DNA of 55,818 nucleotides from Chloroflexota bacterium (GTDB lineage Bacteria; Chloroflexota; Dehalococcoidia; Lucifugimonadales; Lucifugimonadaceae): contig PCAM01000010.1 of the NCBI GenBank assembly GCA_002730555.1, positions 1 through 55,818 of the forward strand, written 5' to 3'. A program made the position numbers and the translations under genes. Positions 15,940 through 24,034 of this stretch are shown piece by piece (the stretch's first letter is position 1; each line of letters starts with the position of its first letter). The notes under the pieces were generated by a model. The model searched no databases. It saw only the letters and a list, made by a program, of their open reading frames with translations, and was not told the origin of the DNA.

Positions 15940-17682
15940 CTAGTCGTAAATCGGCAGCTTGCCCTGGACCAGCTTGTCCTCACCGATGTGTTCCCGGATC
16001 TTCTCCCAGCCTTCAAAGTCCCACTCGGCCAGGAAGGTCACGGCGTAGCCCTGCCGGCCCATTCGAGCCGTGCGTCCGATCCGGTGGACATACTCTTCAA
16101 CATTGTCCGGCATGTCGTAGTTGATGACGTGGGTGATCTCCGGGATGTCGATACCCCGGGCGGCGACATTGGTCGATACCAGGATCGGCAGCTCCCCGCC
16201 GCGGAACATCCCCATCGCCTGATTCCGCTCTCCCTGAGATAGCCCGCCGTGAAGCCCCATGGCGCCAAACCCGCGTGACTTGAGCGCTCCTGCGAGCCGG
16301 TCCACGCCAATCTGTGTCCGACGGAACACGAGCATCCGATAATCGGTCCCCACGTCCTCAAGGACGAGGCGCAGCGCAAGCTGCTTGTCCCGCTCTGCCA
16401 CCTCGAAGTAGATCTGATCTACCTCGTCAACGGTCTGGATTTCGGCCCCGAGCTGGATCCACATCGGGTCGTCCTGGTAGCGCCGAATCAGGCGTTTGAC
16501 GAAACCCGGAACGGTCGCCGAAAACAGCAGGGTTTGCCGGGAACGCGGCGTGTGTCGGAGGATGAATTCCATGTCTTCAGCGAACCCGATGTCCAGCATC
16601 TCGTCCGCCTCGTCTAGCACAGCGACCCTGACCTGCTGCAGGTCCAGTGTCCCCCTGCCCATGTGGTCCATCACCCGGCCGGGAGTGCCTACGACGACGT
16701 TAACGCCGCGCTCAAGCGCGGCCAGCTGGCGGCCGATCGGCTGCCCGCCGTAAACGGCGCATACTGAAATTCCGCGGTGCTTGCCGATATTTTCGACCTC
16801 TCGCGCCACCTGCATCGCAAGTTCACGGGTCGGCACAAGGACTATCGCTTGGACGTCTCGGCTGTACGGGTCCACCCGCTCACATATCGGGATGCTGAAG
16901 GCCGCGGTCTTGCCGGACCCGGTAATGGCCTGCCCCACGAGGTCACGCCCCTCGAGGCAGCCTGGCAGCGCCTCTTGCTGGATCGGCGAAGGGGTTTCGT
17001 ATCCCATGTCCGCGAGGGCGGCGGCGATTGGGCCCGATACCTCGATGTCGCCAAATAGCCCGCGTTCCGGGCCGTCGTACGTATCGAGAGCACTGCCCTG
17101 GTTCTGCAACGGGGAGCGTTCGTCCATCAGGCGTGGCGCACCCGATTCAGATTGTGAGGCAGACTCGGACGGGCGCCGGCCTCGGCCTCCCTTGCGGCGG
17201 GGCGGCGCACCTTCACCGGTTCGAGGTCGTCGTTCCCGGCGTTCACGCCGCGGCTCCCACTCCCCACCCTTCTCCCCTTCAGATTGTTCCGACCGTGAAA
17301 GCTCTTTGCTCTCCGCTCTCACCACATCACCGCTCCCGTTTTGGCGTCCATTGCTACGCGCCCGCCCACTGTGTGAGCGTGAGTGGCGACGCGTCGACCC
17401 ATCCGGGTTGCCTTCGGATGCCGCCCGCCGAGGGCGGCGCCTGCGTGAGGCCGGAGCGTCATCCGCTCCCTGCGAGGGTCGTTCGACCTCCCTGCGGCGG
17501 GTGCGGCCGGTACCGGGGTTTCCGGCGGGGCCGCTCTCGGTCTCCGGCGCCTGAGATTCCCGGGCCGGATCCTCGTCTCGATTTCGGCCTACGAAAGAAG
17601 AAAGGGTACGCAAGATACCTCGCGCACCCTTGTTGTCCGAATTATCGCTATCTACGTCTGCGTCTTTGTTTAAGTCTGGCAT
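15940..17682 (-). CDS. DEAD-box ATP-dependent RNA helicase with long disordered N-terminus
   Basis: A 580-residue protein starting at ATG 17682. Residues 1-200 are low-complexity and rich in Arg, Ser, Gly and Glu, without hydrophobic segments. The helicase core follows: Q motif around 209-235, motif I AITGSGKT (252-259), Ia PTREL, Ib TPGR, II DEAD, III SAT, V ARGIDIP and VI HRIGRTARMG. Such enzymes unwind short RNA duplexes in ribosome assembly and mRNA decay, often under cold shock. Basic tails usually lie C-terminal in bacteria (CsdA, RhlE); here the tail is N-terminal and the C-terminus stops soon after the core. It is divergent from a membrane regulator, with an AT-rich 175-base gap containing long A/T runs. 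Confidence 0.9.
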   Translation of the reverse strand: MPDLNKDADVDSDNSDNKGARGILRTLSSFVGRNRDEDPARESQAPETESGPAGNPGTGRTRRREVERPSQGADDAPASRRRRPRRAASEGNPDGSTRRHSRSHSGRARSNGRQNGSGDVVRAESKELSRSEQSEGEKGGEWEPRRERRERRPRTGEGAPPRRKGGRGRRPSESASQSESGAPRLMDERSPLQNQGSALDTYDGPERGLFGDIEVSGPIAAALADMGYETPSPIQQEALPGCLEGRDLVGQAITGSGKTAAFSIPICERVDPYSRDVQAIVLVPTRELAMQVAREVENIGKHRGISVCAVYGGQPIGRQLAALERGVNVVVGTPGRVMDHMGRGTLDLQQVRVAVLDEADEMLDIGFAEDMEFILRHTPRSRQTLLFSATVPGFVKRLIRRYQDDPMWIQLGAEIQTVDEVDQIYFEVAERDKQLALRLVLEDVGTDYRMLVFRRTQIGVDRLAGALKSRGFGAMGLHGGLSQGERNQAMGMFRGGELPILVSTNVAARGIDIPEITHVINYDMPDNVEEYVHRIGRTARMGRQGYAVTFLAEWDFEGWEKIREHIGEDKLVQGKLPIYD

Positions 17683-17857
17683 GTAATGCAGTCCAGTTTA
17701 GGTACTGCGTAGGTGTGATGCAATCAAAGTGACACCAAAACGCACTACTAAACATACGTCGACACGTAAAAAAAATCGTAGCATCAAACAACAACGGCGG
17801 GAATCCGTCGCGGGCCTGAACGGCGAACATCCAATCGTACCTGCTACGGTCGCTGCT

Positions 17858-19291
17858 ATGGACACGCACTCGGAATTTCGAATCTCTGAACGGGCCACAC
17901 TTGCCGCTCGACTCGCCCTGGTTTTCGGCGTGCTCGCGCTTGGGTTGGCGACCGGGGTAAACCCGGTGGGCGTCGCAACAATTGCTGGCGGATTCGCCGT
18001 CTACACGACCGTCCTCCAGTTCATCCTGCTGCCGCACTTCCGTTCAGACGCCTGGATTTACGGCATGGTCGGAACTGACGCGCTGTTCGCCGGGACTGTC
18101 GCCGCCGTGCTCGGGCTGCCGGGTCCCGCCATCGCCATCCCGGCGCTTTTCGTTTTGCAGCACGCCCTTTTCCTTGGCTACCGGGGAGCGGCTATTTCGG
18201 CGGTACTCGGGACTACGGCGGCTTTCAATGGTGGGGTCGCCGCCGGGGCAAGCGCGTTGGACGCCATTACGATTACCGCCCCAGTACTCGCCGGAGCCGC
18301 CTCCCTGTCCGGGTACATCGCATCAGACCGCTTCCAACAACGCACCGCACGCCGTGAGGCCGAACGCCTCAACGACACCAACTCCCGGGCGGCGCGGATG
18401 CTCGAAGAGCTACGGCCGATCGCCCTGGCGTCCGACGAAGCCACGGCGCTGGAGACCTTCGCGCGGTCGATCCTGACAGTGACAGGCTTTGACGCCGTAG
18501 CCGTTTACACTCGCAGCGGCGGTCTGGGACTCCAGAAGCGAGTGCTATTGTCCCGGGGTGGCGAGGACGATCCGAACGGCCAACCCGTGGGAGCTTCTGA
18601 GGAATCGATGCACGGCGAATCCGCCTCCGCTCGCGCTGCGGGGCAAGGTGTGGCGCTGGCCCTCGGAAATGACGGGCCGGGTTTAGAGCCGCTACCGGGC
18701 TGGGCGAGGGAGGTGGGGTACAGATCTGGAATCGTTGCCCCGATGGTCGTGGGCCACCTCACCGTCGGCGTCGCCTTCGGGCTGAGCCGGAACGAGGCAT
18801 TCGTGACTTTGGACCGGATCGACCAGATGGAGCGATTCGTTTCGCTCTCGTCTCGGCTCGTCGCCGCTCACAACTCCGGGTCGCAACTGGCGTCCCGAAA
18901 CCGGCTGTCGCTGGAATTGGACGCCGCCGGCAGGGCGGACATAGGCGAGGCCCGGCCGATCATCAAGATGGTGGGCCTGACGCTGGACCCGGCGACCGAC
19001 CGATCTGCCGTCGCCGGCGTTCCCGTCCCGCTCTCACGCTCCGAATTCGATCTCCTGTACGCACTAGCAGGAGCGCCCGGGCAGGTGATCACTCCCGACT
19101 TGCTTATCGAATCAGCGTTCGGCGACGCGCCCGGCAGCGGGCAACGGACTGTCGACGCCACGATCTATCGCCTGCGCCGCAAGCTTTCACGTGCGCCGGC
19201 CGGAGACGGTCTGATCCGCACGGTCCGCGGCAAGGGCTACCGGCTGATCCCGCCGACCGCAGAAGAGGCACACGCCGTGACGGCGGGCTAA
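17858..19291 (+). CDS. Membrane-anchored regulator: TM domain, GAF-like domain, C-terminal winged helix
   Basis: A 477-residue protein if it starts at ATG 17858; the frame is open 43 codons further but that part is Lys/Arg/Thr rich and AT rich. Residues 14-155 hold five or six hydrophobic segments. An Arg/Glu-rich linker (156-185) leads to a GAF-like domain (about 190-340). Residues 385-465 form an OmpR/PhoB-type winged helix: LSRSEFDLLYALAG, TVDATIYRLRRKL, and the wing VRGKGYRL. There is no receiver or kinase domain, so this looks like a one-component sensor-regulator. ToxR/CadC-type membrane regulators carry the winged helix at the N-terminus; here it is C-terminal behind a polytopic anchor. 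The weak ribosome site leaves the start uncertain. Targets may include the divergent helicase gene. Confidence 0.75.
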   Translation: MDTHSEFRISERATLAARLALVFGVLALGLATGVNPVGVATIAGGFAVYTTVLQFILLPHFRSDAWIYGMVGTDALFAGTVAAVLGLPGPAIAIPALFVLQHALFLGYRGAAISAVLGTTAAFNGGVAAGASALDAITITAPVLAGAASLSGYIASDRFQQRTARREAERLNDTNSRAARMLEELRPIALASDEATALETFARSILTVTGFDAVAVYTRSGGLGLQKRVLLSRGGEDDPNGQPVGASEESMHGESASARAAGQGVALALGNDGPGLEPLPGWAREVGYRSGIVAPMVVGHLTVGVAFGLSRNEAFVTLDRIDQMERFVSLSSRLVAAHNSGSQLASRNRLSLELDAAGRADIGEARPIIKMVGLTLDPATDRSAVAGVPVPLSRSEFDLLYALAGAPGQVITPDLLIESAFGDAPGSGQRTVDATIYRLRRKLSRAPAGDGLIRTVRGKGYRLIPPTAEEAHAVTAG

Positions 19292-19424
19292 CGCCGGTCC
19301 CTGCGAGTGGAGCACTTGCCCCATCTGGACGGCCATTGTTGCTGAAACACCGTACGGGCGGCGCTTGCCCATCACCCGGGGCGTTACGGATCGCTCCTAC
19401 CAACACCTGATCGTGTAATCCCAA

Positions 19425-19488
19425 TAAAAAGAGCGACGGAACCAGCCTTAGGGGGAGGCCGAGAGCGGCCTTGCTGGTTCCGTCGCTC
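19425..19488 (-). terminator. Strong intrinsic terminator with nested stem
   Basis: GAGCGACGGAACCAGC (19431-19446) pairs perfectly with 19473-19488 (16 bp). An inner stem AGGCCG/CGGCCT (19456-19471) sits inside it. Read on the minus strand it is followed directly by TTTTT (19430-19426). It ends the proposed small RNA, and may also stop plus-strand transcripts from the regulator gene. Confidence 0.85.
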
Positions 19489-19572
19489 ATCACTTGTCCG
19501 TATCCCAGGGGGGAGGGCCGGACCGCCCGGAGAAGCGAACTTCGCCTGGGCCGGTGAAGGAGGGCCTCACCG
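19426..19572 (-). ncRNA. Candidate structured small RNA, unassigned family
   Basis: On the minus strand, a promoter-like pair ends just before a run of four consecutive hairpins and a T-tract. Hairpin 1 (19572-19552) is CGGTGA/TCACCG with a GG/CC extension. Hairpin 2 (19551-19525) is GCCC..GG..GAAG closed by a UUCG tetraloop. Hairpin 3 (19523-19496) is GTCCG/CGGAC enclosing TCCC/GGGA. The fourth is the 16-bp terminator. The transcript would be about 145 nt and starts almost exactly at hairpin 1. No minus-strand gene follows (the regulator gene converges), so it is not a leader or riboswitch for a downstream gene. It lacks the SRP RNA core (GGAAGCAGC), the T-box GGUGG, and tRNA-like or tmRNA features. 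A 6S-like or regulatory RNA is possible. Confidence 0.6.
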
Positions 19573-19576
19573 ATTC

Positions 19577-19604
19577 GATATAACTCTAGCACGTTTGTTC
19601 TAAA
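19577..19604 (-). promoter_or_regulatory. Predicted promoter of the small RNA
   Basis: On the minus strand, -35 TTTAGA (19604-19599) and -10 TATATC (19582-19577) are 16 bases apart, each matching four of six consensus positions. The predicted start at about 19570 coincides with the first hairpin. Confidence 0.5.
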
Positions 19605-19706
19605 TTTTGCCTGCAACTTTCATTACGAGTTTTGGAACAATTGTGCTAATTTGCAAATCCTGGGTTTCCGTACGCAAGAACAGCGCATCCCACGAGGGTG
19701 CAACCG

Positions 19707-20453
19707 ATGGCAGACAATAAACGTTCTTTCCGGCCATTTCACAGGGCCAGCGACAACCTGACCACGTACCGGCTCAAATGGGCGGCATGGGAGTGGCTCT
19801 ACAGCGAAGCGAACTGCCGGGCAATCGGATTCGAGGTTCGGCTGGAAGGCCCGGGCGGCAGGGTCCTTGATGTCGTTGGCGTCGGGCCGGACAACCGGGT
19901 GTACGCCATCGAAGTGAAGGCGTCCCGAGGCGACATGGTGCGCGACGACAACGACGCGAGCGACCGCAAACGTCTCGCGGCGCAGATGCCTGTGATGAAT
20001 GAAGCGGTCCAGTTCACGGCCGGGGTGTTGGAGGCGGCGGCGGAGTACGCAGTGTCCTCCGGCGTCGAAGAGCTTGAGTCTGACCCCGCCTTTCGCCAGG
20101 CCCTTTCGGACCTAGATACACAAACGAAGAAACGGGATAGTCACGCAAAACGTGTTTCAACATTCAGCACCAAGTTTCGCGATCCCGGGTTTCTACGCAC
20201 GGCGCACTGCCACTACCTGATGACACCGTCCGGGCTGATGCATCGCGACGAGCTACCGCCGTTCTGGGGCCTTCTCGACGAAACGCCAAAGGCCGTGGTG
20301 GAGGCGCCCGTAAAACAGGTGGCGAACGCAACCACGCATGTATTGCGTAACATCGCCAGGTCCAACTCCACGGCGATGATGACCGAGTACGGCGTGATCA
20401 GATCAAAGGGCGAGACGGTGTTCCCGGACTACGTAAATCCGGTCCGTGCCTGA
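19707..20453 (+). CDS. MmcB-like PD-(D/E)XK nuclease-fold protein
   Basis: A 248-residue soluble protein. ATG 19707 behind GAGGGTG is preferred over a GTG three codons upstream. Residues 50-75 hold the nuclease signature: Asp55 in GRVLDVVGV, then Glu69-Val-Lys71 in YAIEVKASRGD. This fits MmcB/DUF-type DNA-repair proteins and other PD-(D/E)XK nucleases, where the Asp and the E-x-K bind the metal. The C-terminal 110 residues have no recognised domain, though HCHYLMTP and GLMHRDELP look like a second strand-rich part extending the fold. A role in DNA repair or restriction is inferred from fold only. It stands alone, with no partner methylase or helicase nearby. Confidence 0.6.
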   Translation: MADNKRSFRPFHRASDNLTTYRLKWAAWEWLYSEANCRAIGFEVRLEGPGGRVLDVVGVGPDNRVYAIEVKASRGDMVRDDNDASDRKRLAAQMPVMNEAVQFTAGVLEAAAEYAVSSGVEELESDPAFRQALSDLDTQTKKRDSHAKRVSTFSTKFRDPGFLRTAHCHYLMTPSGLMHRDELPPFWGLLDETPKAVVEAPVKQVANATTHVLRNIARSNSTAMMTEYGVIRSKGETVFPDYVNPVRA

Positions 20454-20689
20454 ACCCGCGCCGCCAATCCTCAAAAGGACCACGCGACGATGACCGAAAC
20501 ACACTAGGTGTCCCTGGTCCCGGCAAATTCGGGCCTTGAAATCAGTTTCGATATCGCCGTCGGTGTTGTCGCCGAAGAGCGACGTTACATCGGCATCGTT
20601 GCCGAAGAGGGCGTCGAGCGTCGGGCGCGAAAGCTGGACAGGCGGTACCACGACATCATGGTGATGGCAGTCTTCCGCCCAGAAACTGA

Positions 20690-21856
20690 TCAGCGCGCCG
20701 TCAGCATGGCTTTGATCTGGGAGATCGCTTTGCCGATGTTCTCCTCAGAGTTGGCAAACGACAGACGGGCGTAGCCTTCGCCGAACTCGCCGAACGAAGT
20801 CCCCGGCAACAGCGCCACATTGGCGTCGTACATGCAGGCGTCGGCGAACTCCTGACTCGTCATGCCGGTGCCGCGAATATTCGGGAAGGCATAGAACGCT
20901 CCGTCCGGCGTGCGGCAGCTGATCCCGTCGATCGAGTTCAGCCCCTCCACGACGACGGTCCGGCGCTTTTTGAACGCCGACACCATATCCACCACCGGCT
21001 GCTGCGTGCCTTCAAGGGCCGTGATCCCGGCTATCTGCGTGAACGTCGTGGAGGCAGAGACGGAGTTGGTGGTCAGACGGCTGAACGGCTCGACTAACGC
21101 GTCCGGAAGGACAGCCCATCCGAGTCTCCAGCCGGTCATCGCATAGCTCTTGGAAAAACCGTCCAGGATGATGGTCCGCTCTCTCATACCTGGGATCTGC
21201 GTAATGGATGTGTGCGCGCCGTCAAAGTAGAAGTCGTGGTAAATCTCGTCGCTGAGAACAAACAGGTTGTTCTTGATGGCGAGCGCGGCGATCCGCTCAA
21301 GGTCGGAGTGCGGGATGACGCTGCCACATGGGTTGTTGGGCGAATTAACGACGATCAGTTTCGTCCGGTCTGTGATCCTTGATTCCAGGTAGTCGATGTC
21401 CGCCGTGAAACCGAATTCTTCGTTCAACGGCAGCGGTACGGGCGTGCCGCCGGTGAAGTTGATCATCGACTCGTAGATCGGGAAGCCCGGGTTCGGGTAG
21501 ATCACTTCGTCGCCCTCTTCGACCAGGGCGAGCATGGTGAAAAACATGATCGGCTTGCCGCCGGGCGAGATGACGATGTTGTCGGGGCTGACCTCGTAGT
21601 CCATGCGCTTTGCGACGAACTCTGCGACGGACTTGCGGGCCTCCGGCAGACCCGGCGACGGTCCGTAGTGCGTGAAGCCGTCGTCGATAGCCTTCTTGCC
21701 GGCTTTCCGGATATGCTCCGGCGTGTCGAAATCAGGCTCGCCGATCTCCAGGTGGATGATCGTGCGTCCCTCTGTCTCAAGCGCCCTCGCCTTTGCCAGC
21801 GTTTCGAACGCCGTCTCAGTGCCGAGGATACCCATCCGGGAGGCTAGTTTATTCAC
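20690..21856 (-). CDS. Class I/II PLP-dependent aminotransferase
   Basis: A 388-residue fold-type I aminotransferase. GTG 21856 with GGGAG 9 bases upstream is chosen because the preceding open sequence has no aminotransferase character. Key features are ThrHisTyrGly-like THYGPSPGL, NSPNNPCGSV, the SDEIYHDF segment with the pyridoxal Asp and Tyr, the Schiff-base Lys in DGFSKSYAMTGWR (around residue 235), and the substrate Arg in YARLSFAN near the C-terminus. This is the aspartate/aromatic aminotransferase subgroup I-gamma; specificity is not deducible. Divergent from the aldolase pair. Keto acids from the aldolases could be amino acceptors, though that link is speculative. Confidence 0.85.
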   Translation of the reverse strand: MNKLASRMGILGTETAFETLAKARALETEGRTIIHLEIGEPDFDTPEHIRKAGKKAIDDGFTHYGPSPGLPEARKSVAEFVAKRMDYEVSPDNIVISPGGKPIMFFTMLALVEEGDEVIYPNPGFPIYESMINFTGGTPVPLPLNEEFGFTADIDYLESRITDRTKLIVVNSPNNPCGSVIPHSDLERIAALAIKNNLFVLSDEIYHDFYFDGAHTSITQIPGMRERTIILDGFSKSYAMTGWRLGWAVLPDALVEPFSRLTTNSVSASTTFTQIAGITALEGTQQPVVDMVSAFKKRRTVVVEGLNSIDGISCRTPDGAFYAFPNIRGTGMTSQEFADACMYDANVALLPGTSFGEFGEGYARLSFANSEENIGKAISQIKAMLTAR

Positions 21857-22048
21857 GCCGGTCGACTCCCGGGGGTCTGTAAATGAATGCGTGGATAGCC
21901 CTGAGGCCACCCACGATCGTCGGTTTATTTCAATACAACAGCGAACGAGTTTGGGCGAGGCCCAATCGGGTGTCAACAGTTCAGCCGTGTAACCGTGATG
22001 TAATTCACACATATCTGCAAATATTTGGGTGATTCCTGACCACCGTGG

Positions 22049-22057
22049 TGCGATAAT
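22049..22057 (+). promoter_or_regulatory. Predicted extended -10 promoter of aldolase 1
   Basis: TGCGATAAT: a TGn extension plus GATAAT (5 of 6 consensus). The -35 region is weak, as is usual for extended -10 promoters. It would start transcription near 22064, giving a 47-base leader. Confidence 0.45.
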
Positions 22058-22110
22058 CCCGCCGCCGCAGGTTGGTTTCATGATCTGGACGATTCACAGG
22101 GGGGCTCCAA

Positions 22111-22875
22111 GTGCTCAAGAACAAGATGAAGGCGAAGATCAAGGCCGGGGAACCGGTGTTCGGGATCTCGATCATGTTTCCTTCGCCCCACCTCGTGGAG
22201 ATCATCGGATTGTTGGGATTCGACTGGGTTTTGATCGACTGTGAGCACGGCTCGATGACGGCGGAGAATGTCGAGGTGTTGGCCCTCGCCGCAGAGCGGC
22301 ACGGCATGGCGCCCATCGTGCGGCCGGAGGTCAACAGGCCGGACCTGATCGCCAAGTACCTGGACCGGGGTTGCAGCGGCGTGCAGATCCCGCACGTAAT
22401 TACCCGCGCCGACGCCGAGGCAGCGGTGCGTGCGGTCAAATTCGCCCCTGAAGGGATGCGCGGGCTGGCGCGCGGCACCCGGGCCGGCGATTACGGTTTC
22501 CTGGGCGATGGGCCTGACATGGTGAAGGCCCTCAACGACGAGACGCTTGTCTGCGTGCAGATCGAAGACCGGGAAGCGCTCGATAACCTGGACGACATCC
22601 TCAAGGCCGAGGGCGTGGATGTGTTTTTCGTCGGCCCGTCCGATCTCTCGCAGTCGCTCGGGCACCCCGGCGACCGCAGCCATCCCGAAGTGAAGGCCGC
22701 CATCGATGACGCCTTTGCCAGAATCCACGCGGCCGGCAAATCGTCCGGCACGCCCGGCGAGGCCGCGGCAGCCGCAGAGCACGTAAAGCAAGGCATCCTC
22801 TACCACTACACCCACAGCCAGAACCTGGTCGCAGCCTCGGGCCGGGCCTACCTGAAGGCAGTCGGTCGAGACTAA
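22111..22875 (+). CDS. HpcH/HpaI-family class II aldolase (copy 1)
   Basis: A 254-residue member of the HpcH/HpaI aldolase family (KDG, HKHD and macrophomate-type). GTG 22111 lies behind AGGGGGG. Diagnostic residues: Asp-Cys-Glu-His in LIDCEHGS (catalytic His), Arg in PIVRPEV, the metal Glu in CVQIEDREAL, and the metal Asp in FVGPSDLSQSLG. The family cleaves 4-hydroxy-2-keto acids into pyruvate (or oxaloacetate-like products) and an aldehyde, using Mg or Mn. With the dehydratases in this window it could complete a non-phosphorylating sugar-acid pathway. Its paralogue follows 183 bases later; the spacer carries dispersed-repeat-like DNA. Confidence 0.85.
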   Translation: MLKNKMKAKIKAGEPVFGISIMFPSPHLVEIIGLLGFDWVLIDCEHGSMTAENVEVLALAAERHGMAPIVRPEVNRPDLIAKYLDRGCSGVQIPHVITRADAEAAVRAVKFAPEGMRGLARGTRAGDYGFLGDGPDMVKALNDETLVCVQIEDREALDNLDDILKAEGVDVFFVGPSDLSQSLGHPGDRSHPEVKAAIDDAFARIHAAGKSSGTPGEAAAAAEHVKQGILYHYTHSQNLVAASGRAYLKAVGRD

Positions 22876-23058
22876 GGCCCTGCCGGGCGGCCATTTGGAC
22901 GGATCCGCTCGATAGCATTCCCGTCATTCCGATCCTTCCGATAGCGGAAGGACGAAGAACATTCACCGAGACGACAGCGGCCAAACCAAACCCGTCTCCT
23001 GCAACAACCCGGTTCCGCAACAACCACCGCCGAACCACAACCAACAAAGGAGCATCCC

Positions 23059-23814
23059 GTGATCACGGAGAACCGAATGAAGGCCAAGATTAAAGCTGGT
23101 GAACCGGCATTCGGCGTGTCGATCACCATTCCCGCGCCTGAGCTCACAGAGATGGTCGCCGGGGCCGGATACGACTGGATCCTGATCGACGCCGAGCACG
23201 GCTCCCACACCATCACGGACGTCTACCAGATGGTGCTCGCCTGCGAGCTGCACGGCGTCACGCCGATCGTCCGGCCGCAGGTCAACGACGCCGACGTGAT
23301 ACTCCGCTACATGGACCGAGGAGCAATGGGCGTGCAGGTGCCGCACGTGAATAGCGCCGCCGAGGCGGAGGCGGTGGTAAAGGCGGTTCGATTCCACCCG
23401 GAAGGCGAGCGTGGGCTCGGCGGCGGCAGAAAGTTGATGGGGATCAGCGAGCCGGAGTTCCTCAAACGTTCCAACGAGGAAACGCTGGTGTGCGTCCAGA
23501 TCGAGCACAAAGAGGGGCTCGACAACCTGGACGAAATGCTTGAGGTGCCCGGGGTGGACGTCTTCTTTATCGGTCCGTCCGACCTGTCGCAGTCGCTCGG
23601 TTACCCGGGCCAGCGCACCCACCCCGTTGTGGCCGAGGCGGTCGACACGGCGTTCAAAAAGATCCACGCTGCCGGCAAGGCGTCCGGCACGCCCGGCGGT
23701 CCCGAACTCGCCCGGTCAAACGTGGAACGAGGCGTCCTCTACCACTACACACACATCCCGACCTTCGTATCGCACTACACCGAGCACTTCTTCAAAACCG
23801 TCCGGGGCGAGTAG
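23059..23814 (+). CDS. HpcH/HpaI-family class II aldolase (copy 2)
   Basis: A 251-residue paralogue of the preceding aldolase, starting at GTG 23059 behind AAAGGAG (a strong site). The catalytic set is intact: LIDAEHGSH, PIVRPQV, VQIEHKEGL and FIGPSDLSQSLG. DCEH in copy 1 is DAEH here, and GLARGTRAGDYGF becomes GLGGGRKLMGISE, so the active-site lid differs and different aldehydes may be handled. The bases after both stop codons share GGCCCTGCCGGGCGGC, showing that the duplicated unit extended into the 3' flank. Followed by an NTF2-like gene 220 bases on. Confidence 0.85.
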   Translation: MITENRMKAKIKAGEPAFGVSITIPAPELTEMVAGAGYDWILIDAEHGSHTITDVYQMVLACELHGVTPIVRPQVNDADVILRYMDRGAMGVQVPHVNSAAEAEAVVKAVRFHPEGERGLGGGRKLMGISEPEFLKRSNEETLVCVQIEHKEGLDNLDEMLEVPGVDVFFIGPSDLSQSLGYPGQRTHPVVAEAVDTAFKKIHAAGKASGTPGGPELARSNVERGVLYHYTHIPTFVSHYTEHFFKTVRGE

Positions 23815-24034
23815 GCCCTGCCGGGCGGCTAACTGGAACCGCCCGATCGGTAACATTCAGGTCTTTTCGAGAGAAGCCGAGGAACCCTCACCGTAAATTA
23901 CTGCATCGGTAACACCGGATCCCGGCAACAACACCCTCCCGCAACTAGCCATTCTGAGCCCTGTTCAATAGGGCGAAGGATCTCGCCGGTCTCCGTGCAC
24001 CACGGGGTACCACCCCACATAGAAAGGCCCCCCG

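Noticed and set aside
19425-19572. SRP RNA, T-box or tmRNA as identity of the structured RNA
   Set aside because: The SRP core GGAAGCAGC, the T-box GGUGG sequence and tRNA-like ends are absent, and no minus-strand gene follows for a leader role.
19104-19616. 170-codon minus-strand frame through the structured RNA
   Set aside because: It crosses the terminator stem and then runs antisense to the regulator gene; no motif.
20403-20651. 82-codon minus-strand gene after the aminotransferase
   Set aside because: It overlaps the end of the MmcB-like gene, has no ribosome site and no family resemblance.
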